64,000 nucleotides of DNA from Herbaspirillum sp. (lineage in GTDB: Bacteria; Pseudomonadota; Gammaproteobacteria; Burkholderiales; Burkholderiaceae_D). The stretch is taken from positions 186,001 to 250,000 of the forward strand of contig NZ_JAGIBI010000002.1 of the NCBI RefSeq assembly GCF_017744395.1, read 5' to 3'. The notes below the pieces were generated by a model that saw only the letters and a program-made list of their open reading frames with translations, had not been told where the DNA came from and did no database searches. Positions 8,097 through 16,812 of this stretch are shown here, piece by piece; position 1 is the first letter of the stretch; every line of letters starts with the position of its first letter. The position numbers and the translations under genes were made by a program.

Positions 8097-9970
8097 GCGC
8101 GGTGCACAGCATGCAACCGGGAACAGCGGTGGGCGCGCACCATGGCCCGCACGGACTGATCGACGCCTGCCAGCATTGGCTGCAGAAATCGGTGGAGGCG
8201 TTGGCGGCCACCGTGTTGGTGGCCGAGGTGGCGATCCTGATGGCCGGCATCGTCGCGCGCTCGGTGCTGCACAGTTCGCTGGTGTGGAGCGACGAGCTGG
8301 CCTCGATCCTGTTCCTGTGGCTGGCGATGCTGGGCGCGGCGCTGGCGGTGCAGAAGAACTGCCATATGCGGCTGACCTTCTTCGTCTCCAAGCTGCCGCC
8401 GCGCGCCCGGGTGTGGGCCGAGACGCTGGCTGTCGGCGTCACGCTGGTGCTGCTGGCGCTGGTGCTGCATCCGAGTTTCGACTACGTGGAAGACCAGGGC
8501 TTTGTCGAAACGCCGGCGCTGGGATGGAGCGGCATGGTGCGCGCCCTGGCCTTGCCGGCCGGTTTCGTGGTGGCCTTCGCCAGTTGCGCGCTGCGCCTGC
8601 TGCAGCATGGCAAGCGCGATGTGGCGAGCGTGGCGGCGCTGCTGGCGCTGGTCGCCGGCGGCTGCTACCTGGCCGCGCCGACGCTGGCGGCGATGGGGCA
8701 GCAGGCGCTGCCGGTGTTCTTCCTCGGTATGCTGGGCGTGGCGGTGATGGCCGGCGCGCCGATCGCCTTCGCCTTTGCCATCGCCACCAGCGCCTACCTG
8801 CTGTGCACCACCTCGACGCCGCTGGTGATCGTGGTCGGGCGCATGGATGAGGGCATGAGCAGCCTGATCCTGCTGGCCGTGCCGATGTTCGTGCTGCTGG
8901 GCCAACTGGTGCACGCCACCGGCCTGGCGCGCGTGATGGTGGAATTCCTGGCCTCGCTGGTGGGCCATGTGCGCGGCGGCATGTCGTATGTGCTGCTGGG
9001 GGCGATGTTGCTGGTGTCGGGCATTTCCGGATCGAAGACCGCCGACATGGCCGCCGTGGCGCCGGTGCTGTTCCCCGAGATGCGCAAGCGCGGCGTGCAG
9101 GACAGCGAACTGATCTCGCTGCTGGCCGCCTCCGGCGCGATGAGCGAAACCATCCCGCCGTCGCTGGTGCTCATCGCAATCGCCTCGGTGACCGGCATTT
9201 CGATCGCGGCGTTGTTTACCGCGGGCATCCTGCCGGCGATCGTGCTGGCCGTGGTGCTGGCTGTAGTGGCCTGGTGGCGCGCCGGCAGCGACCATGTGGA
9301 AACCGCGCGCGCTCCCGTCAGGCAAGTGCTCAAGACTTTCGCCATAGCGTTGCCGGCCTTGCTGCTGCCGTTCGTGATCCGCACCGCCGTGGTCGAAGGC
9401 GTGGCGACGGCGACCGAGGTCTCGACCATCGGCATCGCCTATTCGCTCGTCGTCGGCCTGCTGATCTACCGGGGCAGCCTGAAGTGGAGCATGGCCATGC
9501 CGATCCTGGTGCAGACCGCGGCCTTGTCGGGCGCGATCCTGTTCATCGTCGGCGCCGCCAGCGCGATGGGATGGGCATTGACGCAGTCGGGCTTCTCGCA
9601 CGACCTGGCCGCGCTGATGACCCATGTGCCGGGCGGGGCGGCGGGTTTCCTGCTGGTGTCGATCGCGGCCTTCATCGTGCTGGGCAGCGTGCTGGAGGGC
9701 ATCCCCGCCATCGTGCTGTTCGCGCCCTTGCTGTTCCCGGTCGCGCACCAGCTCGGCATCAATGAAATCCACTACGCGATGGTGGTGATCCTGGCGATGG
9801 GTTTGGGCGTCTTCGCGCCGCCGTTCGGCCTGTGCTACTACGCAGCCTGCATCATCGGCCAGGTGCCGCCGGAAACCGCGCTCAGGCGAATCTGGCTGTA
9901 CCTGGGCGTGTTGCTGGCGGGGCTGGTGGCGATCACCTTCATCCCCGCGATCTCGACCTGCTTCCTCTGA
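8093..9970 (+). CDS. TRAP transporter fused permease, DctQM
   Basis: 625 residues from the ATG at 8093, which overlaps the binding-protein stop. The frame is open further upstream, but the overlap start is clearly the working one. The N-terminal about 180 residues form a DctQ small-permease domain with four predicted helices (WSDELASILFLWLAMLGAA is its typical W-x-E motif). The rest is DctM with about 12 helices, including VSGISGSKTADMAAVAP and FAPPFGLCYYAACII. DctQ and DctM are separate in many systems, but this fusion is a known variant. It drives sodium- or proton-coupled uptake of an organic acid across the inner membrane. Confidence 0.92.
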   Translation: MSAVHSMQPGTAVGAHHGPHGLIDACQHWLQKSVEALAATVLVAEVAILMAGIVARSVLHSSLVWSDELASILFLWLAMLGAALAVQKNCHMRLTFFVSKLPPRARVWAETLAVGVTLVLLALVLHPSFDYVEDQGFVETPALGWSGMVRALALPAGFVVAFASCALRLLQHGKRDVASVAALLALVAGGCYLAAPTLAAMGQQALPVFFLGMLGVAVMAGAPIAFAFAIATSAYLLCTTSTPLVIVVGRMDEGMSSLILLAVPMFVLLGQLVHATGLARVMVEFLASLVGHVRGGMSYVLLGAMLLVSGISGSKTADMAAVAPVLFPEMRKRGVQDSELISLLAASGAMSETIPPSLVLIAIASVTGISIAALFTAGILPAIVLAVVLAVVAWWRAGSDHVETARAPVRQVLKTFAIALPALLLPFVIRTAVVEGVATATEVSTIGIAYSLVVGLLIYRGSLKWSMAMPILVQTAALSGAILFIVGAASAMGWALTQSGFSHDLAALMTHVPGGAAGFLLVSIAAFIVLGSVLEGIPAIVLFAPLLFPVAHQLGINEIHYAMVVILAMGLGVFAPPFGLCYYAACIIGQVPPETALRRIWLYLGVLLAGLVAITFIPAISTCFL

Positions 9971-10013
9971 GCTGCAAAAAACGGCCGGCGCGCCCGGCTT
10001 GCGGCAATGCATG

Positions 10014-10050
10014 AAAAAAATGCCCCGAAGCTTGAGCCTCGGGGCATTTT
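10014..10050. terminator. Bidirectional intrinsic terminator
   Basis: A strong stem (AAATGCCCCGA at 10018-10028 with TCGGGGCATTT at 10039-10049) has an A-run on the left and T-run on the right. It therefore serves both dctQM (plus) and the siderophore receptor (minus), which converge here. Confidence 0.88.
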
Positions 10051-10071
10051 CGTTTGGCATATGCCGGCGTG

Positions 10072-12183
10072 TCAAAGGTCGATCTTGAGTCGCGCCACAA
10101 CGGTTCTTTCCGTTCCGGGAATAACGTACAGGTTCCCCCAGGAGCCCGTATAGTAATTGCGGTTGAACAAGTTATGGACATCCAGGGAAAACCGGACGGA
10201 TTTGGACACTTGCCAGTAGCTAAGCAACTTCACCGTGGTGTAAGCCGGCAGGGTGTAAGTGTCGGCGGCATTGCCCGAACGATTGCCGACATAGTTCACG
10301 GCGCCGCCCAGGCCGTACCGGTTTCCGTTCACAAGGGCATCTTCCCGCATGGCCAGCAGGCCCGCGCTGTAAGCGGGGATGTTGGTCAGGCGCGTTCCCG
10401 GGGCCAGGGTTTTGTCCTTCGTCACCCGAGCGTCATCCCAGGAGAAATTGCCCGAGACACGCCAGTTGGCATTGATCTGGCCGTAAACGTCGGCTTCAAA
10501 GCCGGTACTCTTTACCTCGCCGGCGGCAACGGAGAATCCGGGAACATCGCTCGAGGTCAGCACGTTGGTCTTGGTGATGTCGTACACCGCGAAGTTGGCG
10601 CCAAGGCGTTCGTCCTTCGATTGCAGCTTCAGGCCGGCTTCGTAGGCGGTGGAGTGTTGCGGGTCAAATGGCCGGCCGTTGACGTCGACGCCGCTGTTGC
10701 CCCGGAACGACTTGCCGGCCGACAGGTAGACGGAACTCCATTCGGTCGGCAAGTAGCTGATGCCCGCGCGCGGCGAAACGGCGCTTTGCTGCTGGGACGT
10801 CGTGGTCACCGTTCCAACCCGGTTCTCGACGCTTTGGTTGTATTGATCCCAACGCAATCCGCCGAGCAGTTTCCATTGGGGTGACAAGCTGAGCTGGTCC
10901 TGGACGAACACGGCCTTGACCCGTTGGTACTCGTCGGAACTGCTGGTCCGGTTGGTAAGCGGCAGCAAGGGGGCGCCGTACACCGGGTTATAGATGTCGA
11001 TGGGAGTATTCGCCGAGCGCAGGATCTCGGTATTCATCCACAGCTTCGATGCTTCCGCGCCGAACAGAACGGTGTGGCCGATGGCGCCGGTATTGAACTT
11101 GCCCTCGAGCTCTGCCTGGAAGGAGATATCGCGCGATGGCAGCTGGCGCCAGGTGCGGGTCCGGTTCAAGGTACGGTTGTCGGCCTGGAGAGGATTGCTC
11201 AGGGCCGCTTCGGTGTAATAGCCGTCAAAGGTGCTTTCCTTGTAGCTGGCGCCGAATTTTGCGCGCCAGTTCTCCGAGAATGCCCGCTCAAGCGTCAGCT
11301 GATGGGTATTGCTGCTCATGTTCATGTTGCCATCGGATGGCTCGCTCAAGACACGGTCTCGCGGCAAGCTTCCCAGGACGCCGCGGACGTTGATGATGCC
11401 GCGGTCCAATGGGGTGCTTGCTTGAAGGAATTCGCCTTCGTAATTCAGCACGGTGTCTTTATCGATGAGCCAAGTTACCGCCGGCGCAATCAAAGAGCGG
11501 CGGTTATTGAGCAGATTGGAACGGCTATCGCCTTCCTCGGTCATCAGGTTCAACCGATAGGCGACGCTCTGGCCGAGCGGGCCCGTACTGTCGAGGGACG
11601 CGCGCTTGAGCCCGCCGGTGCCGGCGCTCAGCTCCGCGACGTTCTTCGGTGTGAACAGAGGCTTCTTCGTGACGATGTTGATAGTGCCGCCGGGTTCGCT
11701 GCTGCCATAGATCGCCGAAGCGGGGCCCTTCAGGAATTCGATGCGCTCGACGGTCGCCGTGTCGCGGCGCGGATTGTAACCGCGGGAACCGGGGAAGCCG
11801 TTCACGAGAAAGCCCATGTCCGTGCTGCTGAAACCGCGGATGCCGAAGTTGTCCCAGGTGCCGCCGAAATCGTTGAGGCGGCTGATCCCGCTGACGTAGT
11901 CGACGATGTCGGCCAGGCGCAATGCGCCCAGGTCTTCAATCTGCTGGGTAGTGATGACCCGTACGGATTGCGGTACTTCCATCAAAGGCGTGTCAGTCCG
12001 GGTGGCGCCGCTGGAGCTGCTCGTCATGTAGGACTGGGACGTTGAATTTGAAACGACGCTGATTTCCGGAAGCGCTGTACCCGAGGAGGCTGACGTGGTC
12101 TCGGCCGATACGACGGTGCTGGAGGAAAGCAATCCGACGGCAATCAACTGGATAGCAAGAGGGGAGACCTTCAACTTATTCAT
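10072..12183 (-). CDS. TonB-dependent siderophore receptor
   Basis: 703 residues from the ATG at 12183 (a GGA precedes it; an in-frame TTG 18 bp upstream is the alternative). A signal peptide ends at VVSA near residue 27. A TonB-box-like LPEISVV follows, then the plug domain (about 65-175: VPQSVRVITTQQIED, GFLVNGFPG, FLKGPASAIYG, PGGTINIVTKKP) and a beta-barrel ending LKIDL. This matches outer-membrane ferric-siderophore receptors of the FhuA/FpvA type. No siderophore synthesis, FecIR or periplasmic uptake genes are adjacent, so it probably scavenges a foreign siderophore. A Fur-box-like site lies upstream. Confidence 0.93.
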   Translation of the reverse strand: MNKLKVSPLAIQLIAVGLLSSSTVVSAETTSASSGTALPEISVVSNSTSQSYMTSSSSGATRTDTPLMEVPQSVRVITTQQIEDLGALRLADIVDYVSGISRLNDFGGTWDNFGIRGFSSTDMGFLVNGFPGSRGYNPRRDTATVERIEFLKGPASAIYGSSEPGGTINIVTKKPLFTPKNVAELSAGTGGLKRASLDSTGPLGQSVAYRLNLMTEEGDSRSNLLNNRRSLIAPAVTWLIDKDTVLNYEGEFLQASTPLDRGIINVRGVLGSLPRDRVLSEPSDGNMNMSSNTHQLTLERAFSENWRAKFGASYKESTFDGYYTEAALSNPLQADNRTLNRTRTWRQLPSRDISFQAELEGKFNTGAIGHTVLFGAEASKLWMNTEILRSANTPIDIYNPVYGAPLLPLTNRTSSSDEYQRVKAVFVQDQLSLSPQWKLLGGLRWDQYNQSVENRVGTVTTTSQQQSAVSPRAGISYLPTEWSSVYLSAGKSFRGNSGVDVNGRPFDPQHSTAYEAGLKLQSKDERLGANFAVYDITKTNVLTSSDVPGFSVAAGEVKSTGFEADVYGQINANWRVSGNFSWDDARVTKDKTLAPGTRLTNIPAYSAGLLAMREDALVNGNRYGLGGAVNYVGNRSGNAADTYTLPAYTTVKLLSYWQVSKSVRFSLDVHNLFNRNYYTGSWGNLYVIPGTERTVVARLKIDL

Positions 12184-12222
12184 TTTTCCATTCGGGTACA
12201 AACGTGGGATACGGAATATAAA

Positions 12223-12237
12223 TGAGAATCGTTATTA
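12223..12237 (-). promoter_or_regulatory. Fur box upstream of the siderophore receptor
   Basis: TGAGAATCGTTATTA matches 12 of 15 positions of the 7-1-7 Fur consensus TGATAATNATTATCA (counted by eye). It lies about 40 bp before the receptor start, where Fur binding would block transcription under iron sufficiency. Confidence 0.7.
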
Positions 12238-12337
12238 AATGTAAAAAATGTGAAGCGGTGTTGTTTAGAGGCTGAAGTTGCCTCTTCGGATAATGCTTTG
12301 GCGTTGTGCCATTCAGTTAAGCCATCCATTTGCAAAT

Positions 12338-12429
12338 CGTCGTCCCGGCGAAGGCCGGGATCCAGTGTCTTCCGTGGTGTCTCGATGGCCGCTGAACGAC
12401 ACTGGGCCCTGACCTCCGTCAGGGCGACG
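12338..12429. repeat. Cloverleaf-like dispersed repeat, copy 1
   Basis: A 92-bp element with an outer stem CGTCG/CGACG, a left hairpin CCCGGC-gaag-GCCGGG (12344-12359), a central stem CCAGTGTC (12362-12369) with GACACTGG (12398-12405) and a right hairpin CCCTGAC-ctcc-GTCAGGG (12407-12424). A diverged second copy with the same layout is at 60805-60895. It lies in the 240-bp spacer between the receptor's Fur box and the LysR gene at 12478. It resembles REP/small palindromic element families common in proteobacterial intergenic DNA. Confidence 0.75.
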
Positions 12430-12477
12430 GGGATAGTTTCGGCTTAGCTGAACAGCATTACCGGGAGAGGGGAGGAC

Positions 12478-13434
12478 TCAACCAACGTCTTCCTGCACGA
12501 CCTGGATTCTTTTGCCGCTGCGGGTTGTCTTGGAGGTGCTGGCTAAAATGGCGGCACGCATTTCCCTGGCCATGATTTCTGCGGCAGGCCGAAGCACATT
12601 GCCCTTCCGGGTGATCAGGCCCAACGGGCGCGTGATGACAGGCCTGGTGAGGCGCTTTGAAATGATGCCGGTGTAGGGCGCGCCTGTGATGGCAAGCTCC
12701 GGCAGCAATGCGATGCCGACCCCGGCCGCGACCAGGCTGACGGCGCCGGAGACATGGTTGATCTCGTACTGGATGACGGGCCGCTCCCGCACCTTGGCGA
12801 AGGCGCGATCGATGACGCCGCGATTGCCGCTGCTTGACGAGACCGAGACGAGCCTTTCGCCGGAGAGCGCTTCGCACGAAACCGAGCCCAGGTGCGCAAG
12901 CGGATGGTCCGCCGGCATCACCGCCAGATAGTGTTCATTGGCGATTTCTTCAAACTCGATTTCCGCTTCCTGCGCGCCGATGAAGTTGATGCCGAAGTCG
13001 GATTCCCCCTTGCGAACGCTTTCGAGAACGTCGATGGCGCTTTCATCGATGACTTTCACCCTGACGTTGGGATGCTGTAGCGAGAATTGCCGCAACACCC
13101 GGGGCAGGACCCGGGTGGCGACCGAAGGAATGCAGGCGACCGTGATATGTTCCCTTCGGTGAACCGTTCCTTGCTCGACGTTCTTCATGGCAATGTCGAG
13201 CTCCTCAAGCACCGCCAGGGCATGGGTGAGGAATATCTCGCCGGCGCGCGTGAGGGAAACGCGCCGCGTCGTCCGGTTGAACAGGCGTTCCTGGAGCGCA
13301 TGTTCGAGGTTTTCGATGCGCCTGCTGAGGGCGGGCTGGGAGATGAAAAGACCTTCGGCAGCGGCCTTGAAGCTCGATTGCCGGGCCACGGCGACAAACG
13401 CCTGGATTTCACTCGTCTCGATATTGATGCGCAT
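12478..13434 (-). CDS. LysR-family transcriptional regulator
   Basis: 318 residues. The N-terminal winged HTH (about 7-66) shows FVAVARQSSFKAAAEGLFIS, PALSRRIENLE and RTTRRVSLTRAG. The effector-binding domain covers about 95-300, with HYLAVMPADHPLAHL and VAAGVGIALLPELA. It is divergent from the probable aconitate isomerase gene and its partner MFS carrier, with 92 bp between starts, so it is the likely regulator of those two genes. A 14-bp palindrome lies in the shared spacer. The inducer is presumably a tricarboxylate such as trans-aconitate, by inference. Confidence 0.88.
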   Translation of the reverse strand: MRINIETSEIQAFVAVARQSSFKAAAEGLFISQPALSRRIENLEHALQERLFNRTTRRVSLTRAGEIFLTHALAVLEELDIAMKNVEQGTVHRREHITVACIPSVATRVLPRVLRQFSLQHPNVRVKVIDESAIDVLESVRKGESDFGINFIGAQEAEIEFEEIANEHYLAVMPADHPLAHLGSVSCEALSGERLVSVSSSSGNRGVIDRAFAKVRERPVIQYEINHVSGAVSLVAAGVGIALLPELAITGAPYTGIISKRLTRPVITRPLGLITRKGNVLRPAAEIMAREMRAAILASTSKTTRSGKRIQVVQEDVG

Positions 13435-13452
13435 TGTTTATTAATAATTAGA

Positions 13453-13466
13453 TTAAATGCATTTAA
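13453..13466. promoter_or_regulatory. Palindromic operator candidate between LysR and ais-like gene
   Basis: A perfect 14-bp palindrome (TTAAATGCATTTAA) in the 92-bp AT-rich divergent spacer, about 20 bp upstream of the LysR start and 60 bp before the ModA-like gene. Position and symmetry fit an LTTR operator. Confidence 0.4.
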
Positions 13467-13526
13467 CTTTTTAAACAGATTTGCCCAATATTGCAAGTTT
13501 CAATAACTCTACTGGAGGAGACAGTG

Positions 13527-14324
13527 ATGAAAAGGAATTCCCTGGTCGTTCAATTCAAGCGCGTGGTCTTCGCATTGGCCCTCGTTTCGGCCGCAAGCTG
13601 GGCCCAGGCGGCGGATATCCATGTGGTCAGCTCGGGCGGCTTTGCCGCGGCGTACAAGGCGCTGAGCCCGGGCTTCGAGAAGAAGACCGGCCATAAGCTG
13701 ATTTCCGATTGGGGGCCTTCCATGGGCGAGACCCGGCAAGCGATTCCCAATCGGCTGGCCCGGGGCGAACAATTCGACGTGGTGATCATGGTCGGCGATT
13801 CGCTGGATGGCTTGGTCAAGGCCGGCAAGGTGTCGCAAAAAGACCATGAGCTGCTGGCGCTGTCCCGCATCGGCCTGGCGGTCAAGGCCGGCGCCCCCAA
13901 GCCCGACATCTCCAGCGTGGACGCCTTGAAGAAGACGTTGCTCGCCGCGCGTTCGATTGCGTATTCCGATAGCGCCAGCGGCGTTTATCTGTCGACGGTC
14001 CTGTTCAAGCGTTTGGGCCTGGAGGAACAGCTCAAGGGCAAAGCCCGCATGATTCCCGCGGAACCTGTCGGTGACGTCGTGGCGCGCGGCGAAGCGGAGC
14101 TGGGCTTCCAGCAGATATCCGAGTTGAAGCCCCTGGCCGGCATCGACATCGTCGGCCCGCTTCCGGAAGAGGCGCAACAGGTGACCCCCTTCTCCGCGGG
14201 CATCGTAGTCGGCGCGCGACAGCCGGAAGCGGCGCGTGAATTGCTGGACTACCTCGCCTCCCCGGAAGCGCAGGACATCATCAAGCAAACGGGACTGGAC
14301 CCCGCTCCCAAGCGCCAACAATAA
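13527..14324 (+). CDS. ModA-like periplasmic protein, probable aconitate isomerase
   Basis: 265 residues from the ATG at 13527, preceded by a strong GGAGGAG site. A Sec signal peptide ends at WAQA-ADI (about residue 28). The mature part has the type-II periplasmic binding fold of molybdate-binding ModA (VVSSGGFAAAYKALSPGFEKKTG, then YSDSASGVYLSTVLFKRLG). No ABC permease or ATPase is near. From memory, the aconitate isomerase of a Pseudomonas strain is a periplasmic protein of about 262 residues with a ModA-like fold. Together with the next gene (TcuC-like carrier) and the tcu genes, conversion of trans- to cis-aconitate in the periplasm is the best hypothesis. An orphan binding protein is the alternative. 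Confidence 0.6.
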   Translation: MKRNSLVVQFKRVVFALALVSAASWAQAADIHVVSSGGFAAAYKALSPGFEKKTGHKLISDWGPSMGETRQAIPNRLARGEQFDVVIMVGDSLDGLVKAGKVSQKDHELLALSRIGLAVKAGAPKPDISSVDALKKTLLAARSIAYSDSASGVYLSTVLFKRLGLEEQLKGKARMIPAEPVGDVVARGEAELGFQQISELKPLAGIDIVGPLPEEAQQVTPFSAGIVVGARQPEAARELLDYLASPEAQDIIKQTGLDPAPKRQQ

Positions 14325-14353
14325 ACTGAACCAGGCGAGCGAGAGAGACAATA

Positions 14354-15658
14354 ATGCATAAGCAACACGCCAAACCATCGAAACTGTCGACCGTCATTCG
14401 CGTGACGAGCGGCAATTTCCTGGAGATGTTCGACTTCTTCCTGTACGGCTTTTACGCCAGCTACATTTCGAAGACCTTTTTCCCGTCCGACAATGAGTTC
14501 GTATCGCTCATCCTGACATTCGGCACATTCGGCGCGGGCTTCCTGATGCGTCCCCTGGGCGCCATCATCCTGGGTTCCTATATCGACCGCGTCGGGCGCC
14601 GGCAAGGCCTCATCGTCACATTGAGCATCATGGCGATCGGCACCATCCTGATCGCTTTTGTGCCGGGATACGCGTCGATCGGCATCGCCGCGCCGATGCT
14701 GGTCCTCATCGGACGCCTGCTGCAAGGCTTCTCGGCCGGCGTCGAGCTGGGCGGCGTTTCCGTGTACCTGGCGGAAATGGCGACGCCAGGCCGCAAGGGT
14801 TTCTACGTGAGCTGGCAGTCCGCCAGCCAGCAGGCCGCCATCATGGCGTCCGCGCTGATCGGCTATCTGCTGAGCCAGTGGCTGGCGCCGGCCCAGATCA
14901 GCGATTGGGGATGGCGCGTTCCGTTCTTTCTCGGCTGCATGATCGTGCCGGTGATCTTCATCATCCGCCGTTCGCTGCAGGAAACGGAAGAATTCCTGGC
15001 GCGCAAACACCATCCGTCCTTCGGCGAAATTGTGGCGTCGATCGCCCAGAACTGGAGGATTGTCGTCGCCGGGATGATGATGGTGGTCATGACGACGGTT
15101 TCCTTCTACCTGATCACCGTCTATACGCCGACCTTCGGCAAGAACGTCCTGAAGCTCACCGCATCGGAAAGCCTGATTACGACCTTCTGCGTCGGCTTGT
15201 CGAATTTCATCTGGCTGCCCATCATGGGTGCCGTGTCCGACAAGGTGGGGCGCCGCCCGGTCCTGATCGTCTTCACGCTGCTGGCGATCCTGACCGCCTA
15301 TCCGGTGATGACCTGGCTGGTCGCCAACATCAGTTTCCGGAATCTGCTGGTCACCGAGCTGTGGCTGTCCTTCATCTATGCCAGCTATAACGGCGCGGCG
15401 GTGGTGGCGCTTACTGAAGTGATGCCCGCCCATGTGCGCACGGTCGGTTTTTCGCTCGCCTACAGCCTGGCGACGGCGATTTTTGGCGGCTTTACCCCGC
15501 TGGTCTCTACCTGGCTCATCGAAGCAACGGGCGACAAGGCTTCACCCGGTTACTGGATGACATTCGCCGCCGTATGCGGACTGGTTGCCACGATCCTTCT
15601 GTATCGCAATAAGTGCCGCGATACGGCCATCGGCGGAGTGGGGCAGGCGAGCCGGTAA
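14354..15658 (+). CDS. MFS tricarboxylate:proton symporter, TcuC/CitA-like (metabolite:H+ symporter family)
   Basis: 434 residues with 12 predicted helices. The MHS-family signatures are [20 protein letters not shown] at the start, [20 protein letters not shown] between helices 2 and 3, and [20 protein letters not shown]. It is strikingly similar along its whole length to the tcuC product at 19482 (shared [26 protein letters not shown] and TGDKA-PGYW). It sits 29 bp after the probable aconitate isomerase. The likely job is uptake of cis-aconitate, citrate or trans-aconitate across the inner membrane. Confidence 0.85.
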   Translation: MHKQHAKPSKLSTVIRVTSGNFLEMFDFFLYGFYASYISKTFFPSDNEFVSLILTFGTFGAGFLMRPLGAIILGSYIDRVGRRQGLIVTLSIMAIGTILIAFVPGYASIGIAAPMLVLIGRLLQGFSAGVELGGVSVYLAEMATPGRKGFYVSWQSASQQAAIMASALIGYLLSQWLAPAQISDWGWRVPFFLGCMIVPVIFIIRRSLQETEEFLARKHHPSFGEIVASIAQNWRIVVAGMMMVVMTTVSFYLITVYTPTFGKNVLKLTASESLITTFCVGLSNFIWLPIMGAVSDKVGRRPVLIVFTLLAILTAYPVMTWLVANISFRNLLVTELWLSFIYASYNGAAVVALTEVMPAHVRTVGFSLAYSLATAIFGGFTPLVSTWLIEATGDKASPGYWMTFAAVCGLVATILLYRNKCRDTAIGGVGQASR

Positions 15659-15785
15659 GCCTGCCGGCGGGAGCTTGTCTTCACAAGCTGGCGATGGCAC
15701 GGGATGTTAAGATTTGTGCGCAACAGAGGGGGCGCGCCGTTGCGAAACGCATCCTGAAAAACAATGCACTGATCCCGGGCCTTGT

Positions 15786-16727
15786 ATGGAAATCCGCCAG
15801 CTAAGATATTTTGCCAGCATCGTCGAGCACGGCAGCATCGGCAAGGCCGCGTTGGAGCTGGGCATGGTGACCTCGGCCCTGAGCCAGCAGATCACCCGGC
15901 TGGAGAACGAACTGGCGACCCGGCTGCTGCAACGGACTTCCACCGGCGTGGTGCCGACCGACGCCGGGATCGCCTTCCTGAAGCAGGCGCAACTGGCGTT
16001 GCGGCATATCGACGACGCGGCGCTGGCGGCCCGCCAGGCACGCCTGTCCGGCCATGTCAGCGTTGGCATGGCTTCCAGCACGGCGGGCGTGATGGGGCTG
16101 GCGTTCATGGCGGCGATGCGGAAGCGTTATCCGGATGTGCGCCTGCGCATGGTGGAAAGCCTGTCCGGCCATTTGGGGGCCATGCTCGGGGCGCGCCAGA
16201 TCGATCTGGCAATCCTGTTCCAGGAAGAGCCGGCGCAGCGCTGGAGCGTGATGCCCTTGCTCGACGAGCGCCTGTTCGTCATCGGCGCGGCCACGTTGCC
16301 TGGCATGCCCGCAGCACGGCAGGCGCGCTTGAAATCGCTGGGCGACTTGCCCCTTATTCTTCCTACCCGCAAGCACGGGCTGCGTTCCTTGCTGGATACG
16401 GCGTTCAAGCATGCTGCCTACGAGCCCCGCATCGTGATGGAAGTCGACGGCTTGCCCATGCTGATGGATGCCGTGCGCGCCGGCATTGGCGCCACCATCC
16501 AGCCTGGCGCCGCGCTGGCCCGTTCGGAGAACGCGGGCCTGGCCAGCGTGCCGCTGGCCGGCGGCGACGCCACGCGGCCGAACCTGATCGTCAGCGTATC
16601 GGATGACGAATTGTCCCCGGCCGGCCTGGCCGCGCGCGTGCTGCTGGCGGAAGTGGCGCGCAAGCTGGTGGACGAGGCGCGCTGGCCTGGCGCCACCCTG
16701 CGTCCCGCCACCCTTCACAAAAACTGA
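15786..16727 (+). CDS. tcuR: LysR-family regulator, TcuR/NAC-like
   Basis: 313 residues from the ATG at 15786; upstream in-frame codons read as non-coding leader. The HTH (about 1-60) has MEIRQLRYFASIVEHGSIGKA-type start and SALSQQITRLENELATRLLQR. This resembles the NAC/Cbl-like LysR branch to which TcuR belongs. The effector domain contains GMASSTAGVMGLAFM and RAGIGATIQPGAAL. It lies directly before tcuA in the same orientation, as in Salmonella tcuRABC, and should activate tcuABC with tricarballylate as inducer. The name rests mainly on this neighbourhood. Confidence 0.75.
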   Translation: MEIRQLRYFASIVEHGSIGKAALELGMVTSALSQQITRLENELATRLLQRTSTGVVPTDAGIAFLKQAQLALRHIDDAALAARQARLSGHVSVGMASSTAGVMGLAFMAAMRKRYPDVRLRMVESLSGHLGAMLGARQIDLAILFQEEPAQRWSVMPLLDERLFVIGAATLPGMPAARQARLKSLGDLPLILPTRKHGLRSLLDTAFKHAAYEPRIVMEVDGLPMLMDAVRAGIGATIQPGAALARSENAGLASVPLAGGDATRPNLIVSVSDDELSPAGLAARVLLAEVARKLVDEARWPGATLRPATLHKN

Positions 16728-16736
16728 ATACCCCTT

Positions 16737-16766
16737 GCCGGCCCGCCGATAGCGGCGCGGGGCCGG
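16737..16766. promoter_or_regulatory. GC-rich inverted repeat between tcuR and tcuA
   Basis: GCCGGCCC (16737-16744) pairs with GGGCCGGC (16759-16766), and an inner CCG/CGG pair encloses a short loop. There is no T-run. It lies in the 85-bp tcuR-tcuA spacer, so it may be an operator or an RNA hairpin separating regulator from structural gene expression. Confidence 0.35.
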
Positions 16767-16812
16767 CGTGCCTATAGTCGCCTCCTGGACATATCTCAAG
16801 GAGGGGACGGCG

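Noticed and set aside
8021-10075. 684-codon open frame on the minus strand across the TRAP permease
   Set aside because: It mirrors dctQM; the translation is His/Gln/Arg-rich shadow composition typical of antisense frames in high-GC DNA.
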